DNA from: Chondrilla cf. caribensis
Taxonomy: Eukaryota > Porifera > Demospongiae > Chondrillida > Chondrillidae
Assembly (NCBI GenBank): GCA_964020155.1
Contig: OZ026562.1
Span: forward strand, 222,501 to 286,500
DNA length: 64,000 nt
Reading direction: 5' to 3'
Shown one piece after another: positions 26,550 to 43,121 of the stretch; position 1 is the stretch's first letter; each line of letters starts with the position of its first letter. Made by a program: the position numbers and the translations under genes. Under the pieces are notes generated by a model. That model searched no databases. It saw only the letters and a program-made list of their open reading frames with translations, and was not told the DNA's origin.

Positions 26550-27352
26550 TGTCGTGTTGAGGGATAGTGTGACACTGTATAGATAGCAGAACCATGTGTT
26601 TTGTAAATTAATGTTTGTATATCAAATTCTAAATTTGAAGTTTGATGTTGTATAATAAAGTGTTACATACCTAGCTAAGATAGCCGTTGCATACTGCTAG
26701 TTCCGTTCCCAATTGGACTGGGACTATTGCTAGTTCCATTCCCAATTGGACTGGGAATATTGTCCACAATATTGCTTTTACTTCTTAACATGACCTCATA
26801 TAAATCTTTATTTTTATACATCATTTACATCTATCATATTAGTGTGTATTTCTGTGGTATTGTATTTCGAAATATTTTAGTACATGTACAATGGTGGAAC
26901 ATTATACAGATCAGAAGCGGAACTACAACGCAAAAGAAGTTGCGCAATAATAAAATGGCGGAATAACGGTACAGTATATTCAATGTGCTACTGAAATGCA
27001 GGTGTGTGGTGATGTCGAATGTTTATTTTATGTGATATAAGTAACGTGTCCTGTGTCGGAATGTATGGTTCGAATCCTCCATAGGACGTTTTTTTTTCTC
27101 TGAAAGAGCTCACTTCCTGGTGGTCAGTCGCAATACTCTCTACAAAGAACCGTAGGGGGGAGCTTTGGGACTCGCGACTGACCTCCCAGCTAGAATAGTG
27201 TCTTTTGCATTCACAGAATGACCGAGTACACAGTTTCTGTGAAAATTGCCTGTAACCTATATTCAACCCCAACTGGGTGACCTCTTTCTTCCCTTCAAGT
27301 TCTAAGGGGATGCAGTTTATATTATTTTTCAGACATTCAACGTCTAAAATGC

Positions 27353-27355
<3 letters not shown>

Positions 27356-27402
<47 letters not shown>

Positions 27403-27415
27403 GTATATATATATG
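27356..27415. repeat. (TA)n microsatellite
   Basis: About 22 TA units followed by CACG and a further short TA run. Confidence 0.95.
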
Positions 27416-27458
27416 CTAGAATATATAATATAAAACATTCTAATACTACATGTATATA

Positions 27459-27633
27459 CAGTTGAACACTCATATAACAAACCAGAAATTCCAAGGCAAT
27501 CTGTTTGTTATTAGCAAAAGTTTGTTATATCAGGACAATTTCCTATGAGATACTGTAGCACATGGTTGAGATCATTGCTTTGTTATATCAAGAACTTTGA
27601 GATAGAGGAGTTTGTTATAAGAGTGCTCCACTG
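27459..27633. mobile_element. MITE-like element, 175 bp, CAGTTGAACACTC termini
   Basis: The left end CAGTTGAACACTCATATAAC and the inverted right end CAGTGGAGCACTCTTATAAC match over about 24 bp with three or four differences, and TA flanks both sides. The body repeats TTTGTTATA motifs. No coding frame. It shares the CAGT...TA boundary style with the element at 18039. Confidence 0.78.
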
Positions 27634-27807
27634 TAGATATATTGGTAACACTCCTGTACCAGTAAGTGCACAGTACAGCGGGTTGGAAGACCTGGAGGTG
27701 ACAGTCTCATGAGTTTTTAACTCGAATTGCTTGTTTAATTATTCATTTATTGTCATTTCCCATTATTTTTATTAATCCGTGCTGTATATTCCATTCACTT
27801 CTACCAG

Positions 27808-28156
27808 CAAGATACCCCAACCCCTGTGGATGCCACTGTGACCAGCTTGAATAGTAAAGTACAGGAAGTTAAGACATCTTTATCTCTGTTTGTGAATAAA
27901 CTAGAGAAAGAGCCGTTGTCATGGTGAGCACCCAAACCACTCATTAGGGATTCTTCTGTTCACTGGTGTCCCAGTTGGCATTGTGATTCAACGTTTTGTT
28001 TTACTTTTTTTAGGCCAAGTGCTCTAGACAGCTATTCAGCACTCTCTGGACAAATTAGTACTTTAACAAAACAACTTAAATTTGACAGAAGCTCTTCGAT
28101 GCAAAACTATGTGTTTTTGCCCTTACATTTCAGTAATGATCACAGTCCTGAGCTAG

Positions 28157-28205
<49 letters not shown>

Positions 28206-28224
28206 CATGCGTGTGCGTGCTTGC

Positions 28225-28286
<62 letters not shown>

Positions 28287-28898
28287 ATACATGTATAATA
28301 GCCAATATATACACCAAAAAGTGTTCTCTGCAACTTTTTGTCAATGCATTCCCACAGAAAGTCACAGATGGTCGATTGTCATTCATGCATCATGAGATTG
28401 GTAAGCCCTGGCCAACAGTGTGCATTTGGTTGGAAACAACTTAGGTTCTCTTCACCTATGTAGTTCCTGATTATCTGAGAACAAAGTTGGACCTTGAATT
28501 GGAGGAGGCCCAGCAGTTGAGAGAAGAGGAGGCCAACAAATTGAAACCAGAGGATGTTAATGTGAGTTGTGTGGTAAGTGTGTGTGTGATGGTGTGTGTG
28601 GGGGGTGGAGCATGGGGAAGTGTAAACTATTGTAAGTACCTTTACAATAATAAACTTGTGGTCATGTTTACTGTGCTTATTTTCTGTGTACAACTGTAGA
28701 GGGTGGTGTCCCAACACTCTGGGCTTGTCACTGATATCTTACAGATGGTCAAATCTACACGGGATGTCATTGATGACCAGATTTCTCGCTATGGTGTGTT
28801 TTACCGTGCACACAGGCATGTCTGTGCATTCAGAAACCACTGTGTCATGTTCGTATGCATACTTGTGCTCACAGTAATGTGTGTTACATGCTATGTTT

Positions 28899-28981
<83 letters not shown>

Positions 28982-29699
28982 ATGTAAGCTCTTCAGTAGA
29001 CCTTATCTCCAACTAGACACCCATGACACGCTGCCTGTTGCTGAGACAAAGAAATTACTCCGCATCTACCTCTATGGGGAAGGTACGCATCCACCAAGTG
29101 TGTCCACTGTAGTCTACACAGACACTGGACTAGTCCACTGTAGTCTACACAGACACTAGACTAGTCCACTGTAGTCTACACAGACACTAGACTAGTCCAC
29201 TGTAGTCTACACAGACATTAGACTAGTCCACTGTAGTCTACACAGACACTGGACTAGTCCACTGTAGTCCGCACAGACACTGGACTAGTCCACTGTAGTC
29301 CGCACAGACACTAGACTAGTCCACTGTAGTCTAGGCACTGGGCTATTCAATGCTCAACCTTCGACTCTTATGTATTTTGACTAGGTTTGAAGACAATATC
29401 TCCTCAAAGAAGGTCCCAGTTCCTTTCAAAAAGAGGTGGAGTCAAGTTTGGAACGTCACCAAGTTCTCATCCTTACCTCCCCAAGCCTGGAGGTAACAAT
29501 TGACATGTCAAATCACATGACTTTCTCATGACTGTCATATGACAGTGCTATTTATCTTTCTCACATACATATTATTGTTTGCTAATAAAAATGAAGTTTG
29601 TGAATTTCCTTTTGTTTCCGATAAAGTAAAAATGAAACTGTTTGTTGTGAAAACTAGTACACTAAATTATTGAATACTTTCAAAGGGTTCCACTCATAA
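27808..29699 (+). CDS. MED8: Mediator complex subunit 8 (MED8)
   Basis: Head-module subunit of Mediator, linking activators to RNA polymerase II. Eight exons, phases agreeing: 27808-27923, 28014-28158, 28358-28400, 28464-28561, 28700-28795, 28989-29082, 29385-29492 and 29686-29699. Matches to human MED8 include [39 protein letters not shown] and [20 protein letters not shown] before GEGLKT. It ends KPGGFHS. The exon holding the start Met was not found; the first exon given starts [18 protein letters not shown], within a few residues of the family N-terminus. The join between the fifth and sixth exons (28795/28989) is the least certain. The donor of the second exon is a GT microsatellite. The last exon lies only 66 bp from the stop of the convergent gene. 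Confidence 0.85.
28158..28292. repeat. (GT)n tract forming MED8 intron donor
   Basis: Starts as GTGTGTGTG directly after CTAGAG (28158). About 60 units with GCAT and CTTG interruptions. Confidence 0.93.
28903..28979. repeat. (TG)n tract in MED8 intron 5
   Basis: Sense-strand TG, ending about 10 bp before the likely acceptor of the next exon. Confidence 0.93.
29096..29338. repeat. Minisatellite, about 31-bp unit, 8 copies, MED8 intron
   Basis: Units contain GTCCACTGTAGTCTACACAG followed by ACACTAGACTA with CT/GG variants. The array begins about 15 bp after the exon donor at 29083. Confidence 0.92.
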
Positions 29700-29765
29700 C
29701 ATGGCACACGAACATATCAAGGACTCGTACATGATTTACAGGTATGTCATATTGCTGTGTTTCAT

Positions 29766-30986
29766 TCAAGAAAAGTGAGATTCTGGAACTGCAGTGCCTG
29801 TAGTGTCCAGTGTCTTCAGTGACTGTATCAGGTCAGAATACTCTGTCAAATCCGGAGCAGTCTTGTCAACACCAAGAGCTTTGTCAATTTCTGATTCGAG
29901 GTCTTGAATGCAATCTAGAATGTCCAAATCTTTGAGGAAGTCCAAGTTTACTTCATTCGGTGTTTCTTGGTCATCCACAGAACTAGTACATGTGTCCACA
30001 GGGTTTTTAGCATGATTTGGAAATCCATGGGCTGGTTTGATCACTTGCTGTGATACTACATGGCCCAAGGATACTTCCTGCTGTGTTTCTGGCTGTGGGG
30101 ATACTTCCTGCTGTGTTTCTGGCTGTGGGGATACTTCCTGCTGTGTTTCTGGCTGTGGGGATGCTTCCTGCCATGTTTTTGGTTGTGGGGACACTTCCTG
30201 CTGTGCTCCGGGTTGTGGAACACTCACTGACATTTCTAGTTCTTCTGCATCTTTCTGGCTTTGCGTACTGGTGTCTTCTGTCACAGCATTCTCTGGTGGG
30301 GTCTCAACCTGGCTGCCACTCGCTCCTTGCATGTTGACATTCTTCTGTACTGAAATGACATTTGCAGTGTGGCCCCGTGGTGAGGGGATTGGTGGTTTCC
30401 TGGTCCTCGGCCTTGTCTTTGGAGGTGGAGGTTTGCTTATTTGAGGTGCGGCAGTGACCACCGAGGGTTCATCCACCGGGGGAGTTGGTTCTGAGTGCTC
30501 CTCTACTGGTTTGGCCGTCTCAGAGAACCTTTCTATTGGCTTTTGTGAATTGGCTGCAACTTTTGACTTTGGTTTAACTGGAGGTGCCTTGTTCAGCTCC
30601 TCCGACTTAGTTTGTGGTGCTGGAGGCTGTACTAGCTTCCTCTTCGCAACTGGTGGTGGTAACTTGTGACTACTTGGAGACCTCTCCTGCCTCTGTTCAC
30701 TTGGCACTGGTGTAGAATGACAAGTATTGTCTTCAACTGTGGTCTTCACCAAGTTTGGTTTTCTAGCCGTTAAAGGTGGCTTACTGTTGGCAAGTTTCCC
30801 TCTTTCCGATGTTGAAGGTCTCGGTTTCACAGGAGGTGGTGGTACCGGCTTCTTCCTGGTCTTATTCAACTTCAGTTGCCCATTTGCGCCATTCACCTCC
30901 TTTCCTCCCCACCCTGTGTCCTGGCATCTCTCTTGGACTGTATCTTCTACTTGAACACCATCACCAGGTACTCCTTCAGATAACAT
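29766..30986 (-). CDS. Proline-rich disordered protein of unknown function
   Basis: One uninterrupted frame of 406 residues from the ATG at 30986; the frame stays open upstream to about 31160 and more N-terminal sequence or exons are likely. I do not recognise the family. The N-terminal half is Pro/Lys-rich with many SH3-type PxxP sites (KKPVPPPPVKPRPSTS, KPPPPKTRPRTRKPPIPSPR). The middle holds about five 10-residue tandem repeats of the form QPETQQEVSP. The C-terminal 70 residues are acidic and probably helical (LDFLKDLDILDCIQDLESEI). It resembles cytoskeletal or endocytic adaptor proteins in composition only. It is tail-to-tail with MED8. Confidence 0.65.
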   Translation of the reverse strand: MLSEGVPGDGVQVEDTVQERCQDTGWGGKEVNGANGQLKLNKTRKKPVPPPPVKPRPSTSERGKLANSKPPLTARKPNLVKTTVEDNTCHSTPVPSEQRQERSPSSHKLPPPVAKRKLVQPPAPQTKSEELNKAPPVKPKSKVAANSQKPIERFSETAKPVEEHSEPTPPVDEPSVVTAAPQISKPPPPKTRPRTRKPPIPSPRGHTANVISVQKNVNMQGASGSQVETPPENAVTEDTSTQSQKDAEELEMSVSVPQPGAQQEVSPQPKTWQEASPQPETQQEVSPQPETQQEVSPQPETQQEVSLGHVVSQQVIKPAHGFPNHAKNPVDTCTSSVDDQETPNEVNLDFLKDLDILDCIQDLESEIDKALGVDKTAPDLTEYSDLIQSLKTLDTTGTAVPESHFS

Positions 30987-32056
30987 TTCTTTTAGTTCTC
31001 CACTTTGAGGGCACTAACTTGTCAAAATCCGTACAAACTAGTCCCTGAGCTTGTTGTTGACTAACACTGCAGTGCTTTCCTTGTAGAGTCACTTCCTTAA
31101 ATGGAATACAATACAGACAAAGGTTTCTATATGTAATACAATATAGTTGCTATTCATACGAAGACACTATAAACACACTGTTTTTATATGTAAATGCACA
31201 CATAGTATCCTTTATTAATTGCTGCATGAGCGTGTATAGTAAGTTAGTATGTTGTTTGTGCCCAGTTGGTCATGAAAAGCATGTGTGCATATATGTCTTC
31301 CAGTTGCAGGTTATCGTATTTGCTAATCAACTTTGTGTAGAAAATAGTTGTTTTGAGTGCTTTGTGATAACCTACGAAACAGGGTTGAATACTATATGGC
31401 TTCCCCATACAAAGGGAACCTGGGTCATTACAGAATCACCAGTAAATGGCTATTGAGGGGCTAGCTTTGATGTTGTGTGTGTCACAGATCATGCTTATTC
31501 AATTATTGCACAAGCAAGCCTCTTTTATCCATGTATTGATTCCAAGTGATTAAAAGAACAGATGTCAATGTGTTTCACATGATGAAGATGTTTTGGGTGA
31601 ATTTCTTCCTGCGCTTCAAGTGCTAGCTGTCATATCTTGAGAATATCTCTGACCGCAGGGGAAACTGTACGTTAAGATCACCCAGGGGAACAAGAAAATG
31701 TGGTCTCTACATATATACATATATACAGCTGCAGGTTGTCTTTTTAAAGAGGTGTATCAGTGTAGTTGAGATAATGTATTGGATGTAGTTCCAGAGTGGT
31801 CGCTTAGCTCAGGTAGTCTTTGAGTAGAGGTGGTCTTCAGTAGTGTGCACATCATTTGTATGTGCATAGCACTATGGTCGTGTCTTTTAAACTCAGAATA
31901 AATGTTGCTCACTATAGTTATCTTGAGATGTTTGATAATTAAGAAAGCAATTTAAATTCCATGAACGTCACATGGCAAAGGAAATATGTACATGTATATA
32001 GTTAATTTAAAAAATTATATATAGTTGAAAATGACCTGTGAGATTGTGACGGTCAT
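30987..32056. other. Non-coding stretch upstream of proline-rich gene
   Basis: Contains the open extension of the proline-rich frame (to about 31160) and then the 3' flank of NADK2. No other gene or clear repeat found. Confidence 0.5.
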
Positions 32057-34521
<2,465 letters not shown>

Positions 34522-35294
34522 TTTGTTTCGACCACGATGGACCGCATGTGGCAATAACCCTTTGTTCTTTTGCCATTAGTGGCGGCGTTCGGCTCAATCA
34601 CAGGTGAAAAACGACTTTTCTCTATCGGACAGGAATTATACAAGTGTTGTGAAGTTTCTGGATCTGTTTCATTATAGGTAGATTATGATCGTGGTTAAAG
34701 ATTACTTCCTTTACATGTATTGTATGTAAATCACTAACCTGTTGCGTCCACCATAGGCACTCCAAAACCATAGACCCTCTAAACTACGTAACCTTTGGTC
34801 CCACTGTGTGTCGTGGTAACTCCATTTTCTAGTACCTGCGATGAGATCCTGTAGAAGCACATCTTCTATTTTATGTTAACCGTCAGTCCTACCATCATGC
34901 TGCACCAGTACCAGGTACTGTCATCCTCACACTGTTCACAGTATCATCCTCCAACTGTTCACAGTATCACCCTCACACTGTTCACAGTATCATCCTCACA
35001 CTGTTCACCGATATCCTCACACTGTTCACAGTATCATCCTCACACTGTTCACCGATATCCTCACACTGTTCACTGTATCATCCTCACACTGTTCACTGTA
35101 TCATCCTCACACTGTTCACTGTATCATCCTCACACTGTTCACCGATATCCTCACACTGTTCACCATATCCTCTTCACTCCTATGGTGTCCATTACTTCAG
35201 GGTTCCTTCCCTAACCTGTGCTCTCCTCCATTCATCTCATTCTCTCTCCAGTGTAGTAGACCTGCTAGGGGACGTAGTGCCTGGAAGCCCCACC
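34522..35294. promoter_or_regulatory. Shared upstream region, NADK2 / SLC30A7
   Basis: 773 bp between divergent ATGs. The right third is a minisatellite. Promoter role is inferred from layout. Confidence 0.4.
34915..35172. repeat. Minisatellite upstream of SLC30A7
   Basis: About 11 units of two lengths, CACACTGTTCACAGTATCAT (plus CCT) and CACTGTTCACCGATATCCT, ending 120 bp before the ATG. Confidence 0.9.
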
Positions 35295-37907
<2,613 letters not shown>

Positions 37908-38402
37908 ATGGACCAGCATACCATGTTTTGCCGTCATTGCCAAATTTATAAGGACCTTTTAATCAAGTAATCAAGTTATATTTATCACCTTTTCGTTAAT
38001 TTTATGGAATTATATTTGAGTAATTTTCCTATTGACATTCTCAGTAAAATATACTTATTATAATTATCTTCAATATAATTTATCATCTTATATATTTATT
38101 CTTGCAAAACTGGAACCATTATTATAATCAATCATGCAATCCAATATTTAATTGTAATACAAACACGCTTTGTGAATAAAGAACTGCCATCACAGTGTTA
38201 GCCTGAGGGGCTTCTAAAATATACAAAAATAATAGCCCAGGGCTATTAAGACAAGTTTGAAGTTTAATTATTGTTAGCAGCAGTATCAAAATTAATGATA
38301 AACAATCGTAATCAAAGAAGTTTGACAAAATGCATATGAAACTCAAAAAATAAAGAAAATAAGCAAATAAGCACACTCTGTTTTGTCCTAGTTACGAATG
38401 TC
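37908..38402. other. Convergent 3' flanks of SLC30A7 and class C GPCR
   Basis: AT-rich, no coding frame, 495 bp between the two stop codons. Confidence 0.6.
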
Positions 38403-41222
38403 CTACTTTTTGTCAACATCCTCAGAAAAAGTAATGGTGTGCTCCTGCGAACCGTTCTCTGTGTCTCCTTTGTGCTGCACCACGACAGAGTGCTCCACCT
38501 TGATGGTCCCCAAACCAGACGAGTTGTCCTCCTTGCCTAACTCACTTGTGTTTTGCTGCTTCCTCGTTCTGGAGTACTTTGAGAGATCCAAGTGATCTGT
38601 GAGGAAAGTCCCATTCCCTCCGGCTAGCTCAGCAGATGCTCCTTTGTGAGCATAAATGAAGTAGATCTTTGGAATGAAGAAGATCACCAGAATAGCCGCT
38701 GAGCTGAGAATGATGGGGAAATTGAGTGCAATGTACCTGTACTCAAGAGGACTGACAATGAAGGTCGGGATGAACCCCAGCCAAATCAGAATGAGGGCCA
38801 GTGATGTGAATAGGATGTATTTCGACTCGTTGAAATTCTCTGGAAAGTTCCTGGTCTTCCAGCCAAAGAAGGTGCACAGCAGAATAAGCGCAGCGTCATA
38901 GATCAACTGGGCCACGAAGAAGACAGTGTTGACCTCTTGGCAAGCAATCACATTGGTAGGAGTAGACAAGGAGGCTTCGTTTTCTTGTTCCTTCATTTCT
39001 ACTCTGATGGGATGAGCGGTGATGAGCGATGCCAGCGTGATGACCAGTTGGACAGCGACTATCACCAGAGTGAACAGGATTTGGTGGTGGGGCTTGGTGA
39101 ATCGAGGACGGGAGGCTGTCGGAGCACGGTTGAAAAGCCTGTACACACGTATGATTTTCACCAAGAGTGCTCCGTAGATAAGAGCAAAGGAGGTCCATAT
39201 GAAGATTCTTTGAAACAGACACACTGGGATGCTGGGGGGCGGGACAATGATAAACGAAAGACAAAATGAAAGGGTTATCCCTATGAGCAGCAGGGTTACT
39301 TGCTCTCTTCCAGAAGACTTGATAACAGAGTGCTTACAGTTGATGATGAAGATGCTTCCAATGAGGCCGACCACAATGAGGGCTACTCCAGACAATACCA
39401 ATGCTACTATGGCAATGGGATCGGATGCCTTCAGGGATCTTTCAGGTATTTGGACACAGGTATCACTACCTGTATATGGCTTATTCCCCCACTGGCCCTC
39501 GGGACACACACCACACTCAGTTTTCTCTGGAGACAAGGAGTAGTTACGGCCGGTACACCCTGTACACTTCCAACAGCACTTGTTGGACTGTAGCAAGCGA
39601 AACTGTCCCTCACTGCACTCCTCGCTACAAGTGGATCGAATGGGTTCTTGGCGAGGAACATTCTTTCCACCCACCTCCAGTCCAAACTGGATACTGCTGA
39701 AATTAACTTGCAGTTTACTACCATCCTGTTTCCGTGGAAACCACACTCCTATGTTTTCCAAATGATACGAGATATTTGTCCCATTACGACGGGCCTGGAA
39801 GTTGACAAGGCGATAGGGAATCTCCACACTCCCCGAATCATCAAATTCAACAACGAACCCACTGGACGAATTAAAAGAGACGTTGTTCAATAAATACTCC
39901 CTCACAAGTGATGGCGTGAGAGATTCATTAGATCCAGCACACTTCTGTTTGAGGCGGTCCCAAGAGTAGCTTTCGCCTGGACAGTGGGTGTCAAGATACA
40001 ACTGAGCTGCATGGGCAAAGGCATACACAGCGTCGATGACAAGCGGGATGAAAGTACCCTGAGTGTACTTGGGGTGGGAGGTGACTGAACCATTTTTACA
40101 CTGTCCTTCACAATAACCATTGTAATACTCCTGGAATATGGCTTTGTTACGCACATTGGTCTCGGCTGTTAAGTTTGAAAAGTATTTGTGAAAGCCGGTA
40201 GCTACTTCAGTGTAGGGGAGAAACCCAATGTACCCAGCAACAGTGGGACTGTATTGGTTCTGTATATCTGAAGATCTAGCCCAGGCATCGCTGGCAATCC
40301 ACAGGAAACGTCTGGAATAGCTGGTGTTTGTGAGTATCGTGTGCACCTCTCTGATCATTCTTTGAGCAAAAATGTTGAGCGTAAAGAGCACAACAACATT
40401 AGATGTTGTATTATGCACAAGCTGCTTCGCTATGTCTGTGTACGTCTCGGTTGGAGCATTATCAGGGAAGGTGAACTTCTCTTCGATGCATATTTGCTTC
40501 GCATTTTCAAGAAAAGAATCGATTCCTGTACTACCATAGGTATCTTCAGAGTTGATGGTAGTGACAAAGGTCCAGTTCATGTGTAGTAGGAACTCCACCA
40601 TAGCCAATGTCTGTAAGTTATCAGGTGATATCGTACGAAAGAAGTAATTGTACCTCTCGGTATCGCTGAGGTCAGTGCTGGTTGAGGAATAGCTGATTTG
40701 AGGCATGTGAAACAGACGGAGAAGGCTTGCCACGGACTGCGACACACCGCTTGACGCAGCACCAACAACTCCAGTGGGAATCGTGTGACGTGTATTGTTG
40801 GCAGATGGCATGTCCGGACAGTCGCTCTCTATCCCAATGTTCCTCAAAACTCCCCCGCTGAGGATGATGTCCAGGGCTTCCTCCGTCCCAACTGTTTCAC
40901 TGCTGCAAGTGTCACGAAGGTCAAAACCAACCTTCAAACCTGGCAGGAGATCTGTACTGTTGTTGATGGAGTCAAGCGCGTACAACATGGCTTCCATGCG
41001 TTCAACACTACGCTCTGGTCGAATGTCACCGCACTGAATTGTCCCTGTCATCACTGAACGGATGGGGAAGAGTCCCCCCAACACTATGTCCACGTCTTTG
41101 TTGTCTCTGATCCCGCGCACTCTCAGAGACGTATTGTCTCCTACTTCCTCAGCCGGATCTGACGGGAGTCCAGAGATAAGACCAACCACAACTGCTACAA
41201 CCAAAACAGCTACTTTCTCCAT
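38403..41222 (-). CDS. Class C G-protein-coupled receptor, metabotropic glutamate-like
   Basis: Cell-surface receptor, 939 residues, single exon. Signal peptide MEKVAVLVVAVVVGLISG. Residues about 35-490 form the Venus-flytrap domain. Amino-acid-binding positions of mGluRs appear kept: ERMEAM (Arg), AASSGVSQ (Ser), YSSTSTDLSD (Thr), RTISPD (Asp), EDTYGSTG (Tyr) and SDAW (Asp). The distal Lys that binds the glutamate side chain in mGluR1 seems replaced (region GTFIPLVIDAVYAFAH), so the ligand may be another amino acid; inference. A nine-cysteine NCD3G linker follows (CSEECSEGQF, CCWKCTGC, CGVCPEGQWG). Seven helices span about 595-860, ending IPKIYFIYAHKG. The Ser/Thr-rich cytoplasmic tail has about 80 residues. 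Vertebrate mGluR genes have introns; this one has none. Confidence 0.94.
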   Translation of the reverse strand: MEKVAVLVVAVVVGLISGLPSDPAEEVGDNTSLRVRGIRDNKDVDIVLGGLFPIRSVMTGTIQCGDIRPERSVERMEAMLYALDSINNSTDLLPGLKVGFDLRDTCSSETVGTEEALDIILSGGVLRNIGIESDCPDMPSANNTRHTIPTGVVGAASSGVSQSVASLLRLFHMPQISYSSTSTDLSDTERYNYFFRTISPDNLQTLAMVEFLLHMNWTFVTTINSEDTYGSTGIDSFLENAKQICIEEKFTFPDNAPTETYTDIAKQLVHNTTSNVVVLFTLNIFAQRMIREVHTILTNTSYSRRFLWIASDAWARSSDIQNQYSPTVAGYIGFLPYTEVATGFHKYFSNLTAETNVRNKAIFQEYYNGYCEGQCKNGSVTSHPKYTQGTFIPLVIDAVYAFAHAAQLYLDTHCPGESYSWDRLKQKCAGSNESLTPSLVREYLLNNVSFNSSSGFVVEFDDSGSVEIPYRLVNFQARRNGTNISYHLENIGVWFPRKQDGSKLQVNFSSIQFGLEVGGKNVPRQEPIRSTCSEECSEGQFRLLQSNKCCWKCTGCTGRNYSLSPEKTECGVCPEGQWGNKPYTGSDTCVQIPERSLKASDPIAIVALVLSGVALIVVGLIGSIFIINCKHSVIKSSGREQVTLLLIGITLSFCLSFIIVPPPSIPVCLFQRIFIWTSFALIYGALLVKIIRVYRLFNRAPTASRPRFTKPHHQILFTLVIVAVQLVITLASLITAHPIRVEMKEQENEASLSTPTNVIACQEVNTVFFVAQLIYDAALILLCTFFGWKTRNFPENFNESKYILFTSLALILIWLGFIPTFIVSPLEYRYIALNFPIILSSAAILVIFFIPKIYFIYAHKGASAELAGGNGTFLTDHLDLSKYSRTRKQQNTSELGKEDNSSGLGTIKVEHSVVVQHKGDTENGSQEHTITFSEDVDKK

Positions 41223-41744
41223 ATCGCAACATGTGAAAAATCTACACCAATAGAAAAATAATGAAATATGTTATCAACATGATAAACACCAATAACAACA
41301 ACAACATTACATTATTCATCATGTAGCCTATCAATAACAGCAAACACAGACATTCACAAATGTAAATAAAACAACTGACATGTAAACACTGGAGATCACT
41401 CAGAAAACAAACACACTTTTCCGCATTTCAAATATGATCAAACTCATAGATCATAAATGTAGACATACAAATGATATTCATAAACCTCTGATATGGCTCA
41501 CGTACAGGTATCAGTGTTCACAATGGTTAAGGTGGAGTGACGTGCATGTGGTGAGAACGTTATTAGCAAATACGTATTGCAAAAGGTGTTGTCGTCGATG
41601 AACGAAGAGGGTCATACGGCCATTAGTCAACAGACACGTACCAGCACCCAACATTTGTACTTGGGGGTGGATTGGGTTAATGCATGAATGTGAACTGCTG
41701 TCACAGGATGAAACACTTGTGGTTTACACCAAACAGGAATGATA

Positions 41745-42134
41745 ATCTACCACCAACAACTTGGACAATCCATCAACAACTTAAAACTACTTACCAACAA
41801 CAACTTGGACAATCCATCAACAACTTAGACTATCTGCCATCAACAACTTAGACTATCTGCCATCAACAACGTAGACTATCTGCCATCAACAACGTAGACT
41901 GTCTGCCATAAACAACTTAGACTATCTGCCATCAACAACGTAGACTGTCTGCCATCAACAACGTAGACTATCTGCCATCAACAACGTAGACTGTCTGCCA
42001 TCAACAACCTAGACTATCTGCCATCAACAACGTAGACTGTCTGCCATCAACAACCTAGACTATCTGCCATCAACAACGTAGACTGTCTGCCATCAACAAC
42101 GTAGACTGTCTGCCATCAACAACGTAGACTGTCT
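41745..42134. repeat. Minisatellite, 23-bp unit, about 15 copies
   Basis: Unit CATCAACAACGTAGACTGTC plus TGC, with CTAGAC/TTAGAC and ATC/GTC variants. Confidence 0.94.
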
Positions 42135-43121
42135 AGGGTTCAATTTATGACCCAGGTAGAGAATTATATGGACTAGAGTGCTTCTTGGCTAAGTGGCTCC
42201 TATACCAGTCAACAGTGAACACAACGTACAAAATCAAGCATACAAGGAACAACACTTTGGCAGTCAGTGTGTGGTTGGTAGTAGGTCAGTACTCTGTGTG
42301 ATGCACCATGAGTTTATGGCTGGTTGCTAAAGGTCTCTCAAATGACCTCTAAATTGAGGAAACCTCCGTAATAAGGACTAAAATTAAGGTCCCAAAGTGT
42401 ATTTTATAGATAGGTTCCACTGTATATAAGTGTCTGCTTCCTTCACTTGGGCACACCTGGTGACCAGCACTGCATAGTATAATTATCTCACGGCACTGCC
42501 CGATTATCTCATCACACTGTGGTATGATCTTATTGCAATCTGAGCTGTGTGGGTCACTGCCTGTGAAAAGTGTCAGCGGTTATCACAGGTAAATGAAATA
42601 CACACACAGCCATAACACTTTCATTGTGTGACATTAGGAAAGAGCTGCTTCAAATCGCTAGAACTTCGCATTGCATCAGATTAACGGAACAGCTCCCTCT
42701 ACATCAACTCCCGTGTCCAAATTCATGTGCACCTTTCTACTCCCATAGTTCCAGATGATGTGTCTCAATTTACCATTGTATCCCCAGCCACAAACCACAT
42801 GCCTAACACCAGTAATGTATACTAGTACTTGTGTACATTAACATTCCACAAATATGCAGCGTTGGCATGACAACAACACTGTGATAACCCAGGAGGGCAC
42901 TGGAGATCAGATATAGACTTAACCACGCCTACAGGCAGGCCTATGCACACAACACCAACAGATTTAACACACCTCACATCAACATGCGCACCAGCCACAA
43001 AGCCTAACCAACTTAGTCCTCATCCATGCTCAGACAGTGGTACATATAATATCTAAGTGGAGAATGAGTGTACACACCGACACAGCTCACAACCATGTGA
43101 AAGTTGTTAGACATGTTGGTT

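Larger units (their letters stand above)
26550..27807. other. Intergenic stretch with TA repeat and MITE
   Basis: 3' flank of the caspase (AATAAAG near 26654), a (TA)n tract, a MITE-like element and the upstream region of MED8, whose first short coding exon should be here but was not found. Confidence 0.6.

Noticed and set aside
27060..27105. Possible tRNA: GGTTCGAATCC B-box-like motif followed by a T run
   Set aside because: No A box, D-arm or acceptor pairing could be built upstream. At most a degenerate relic.
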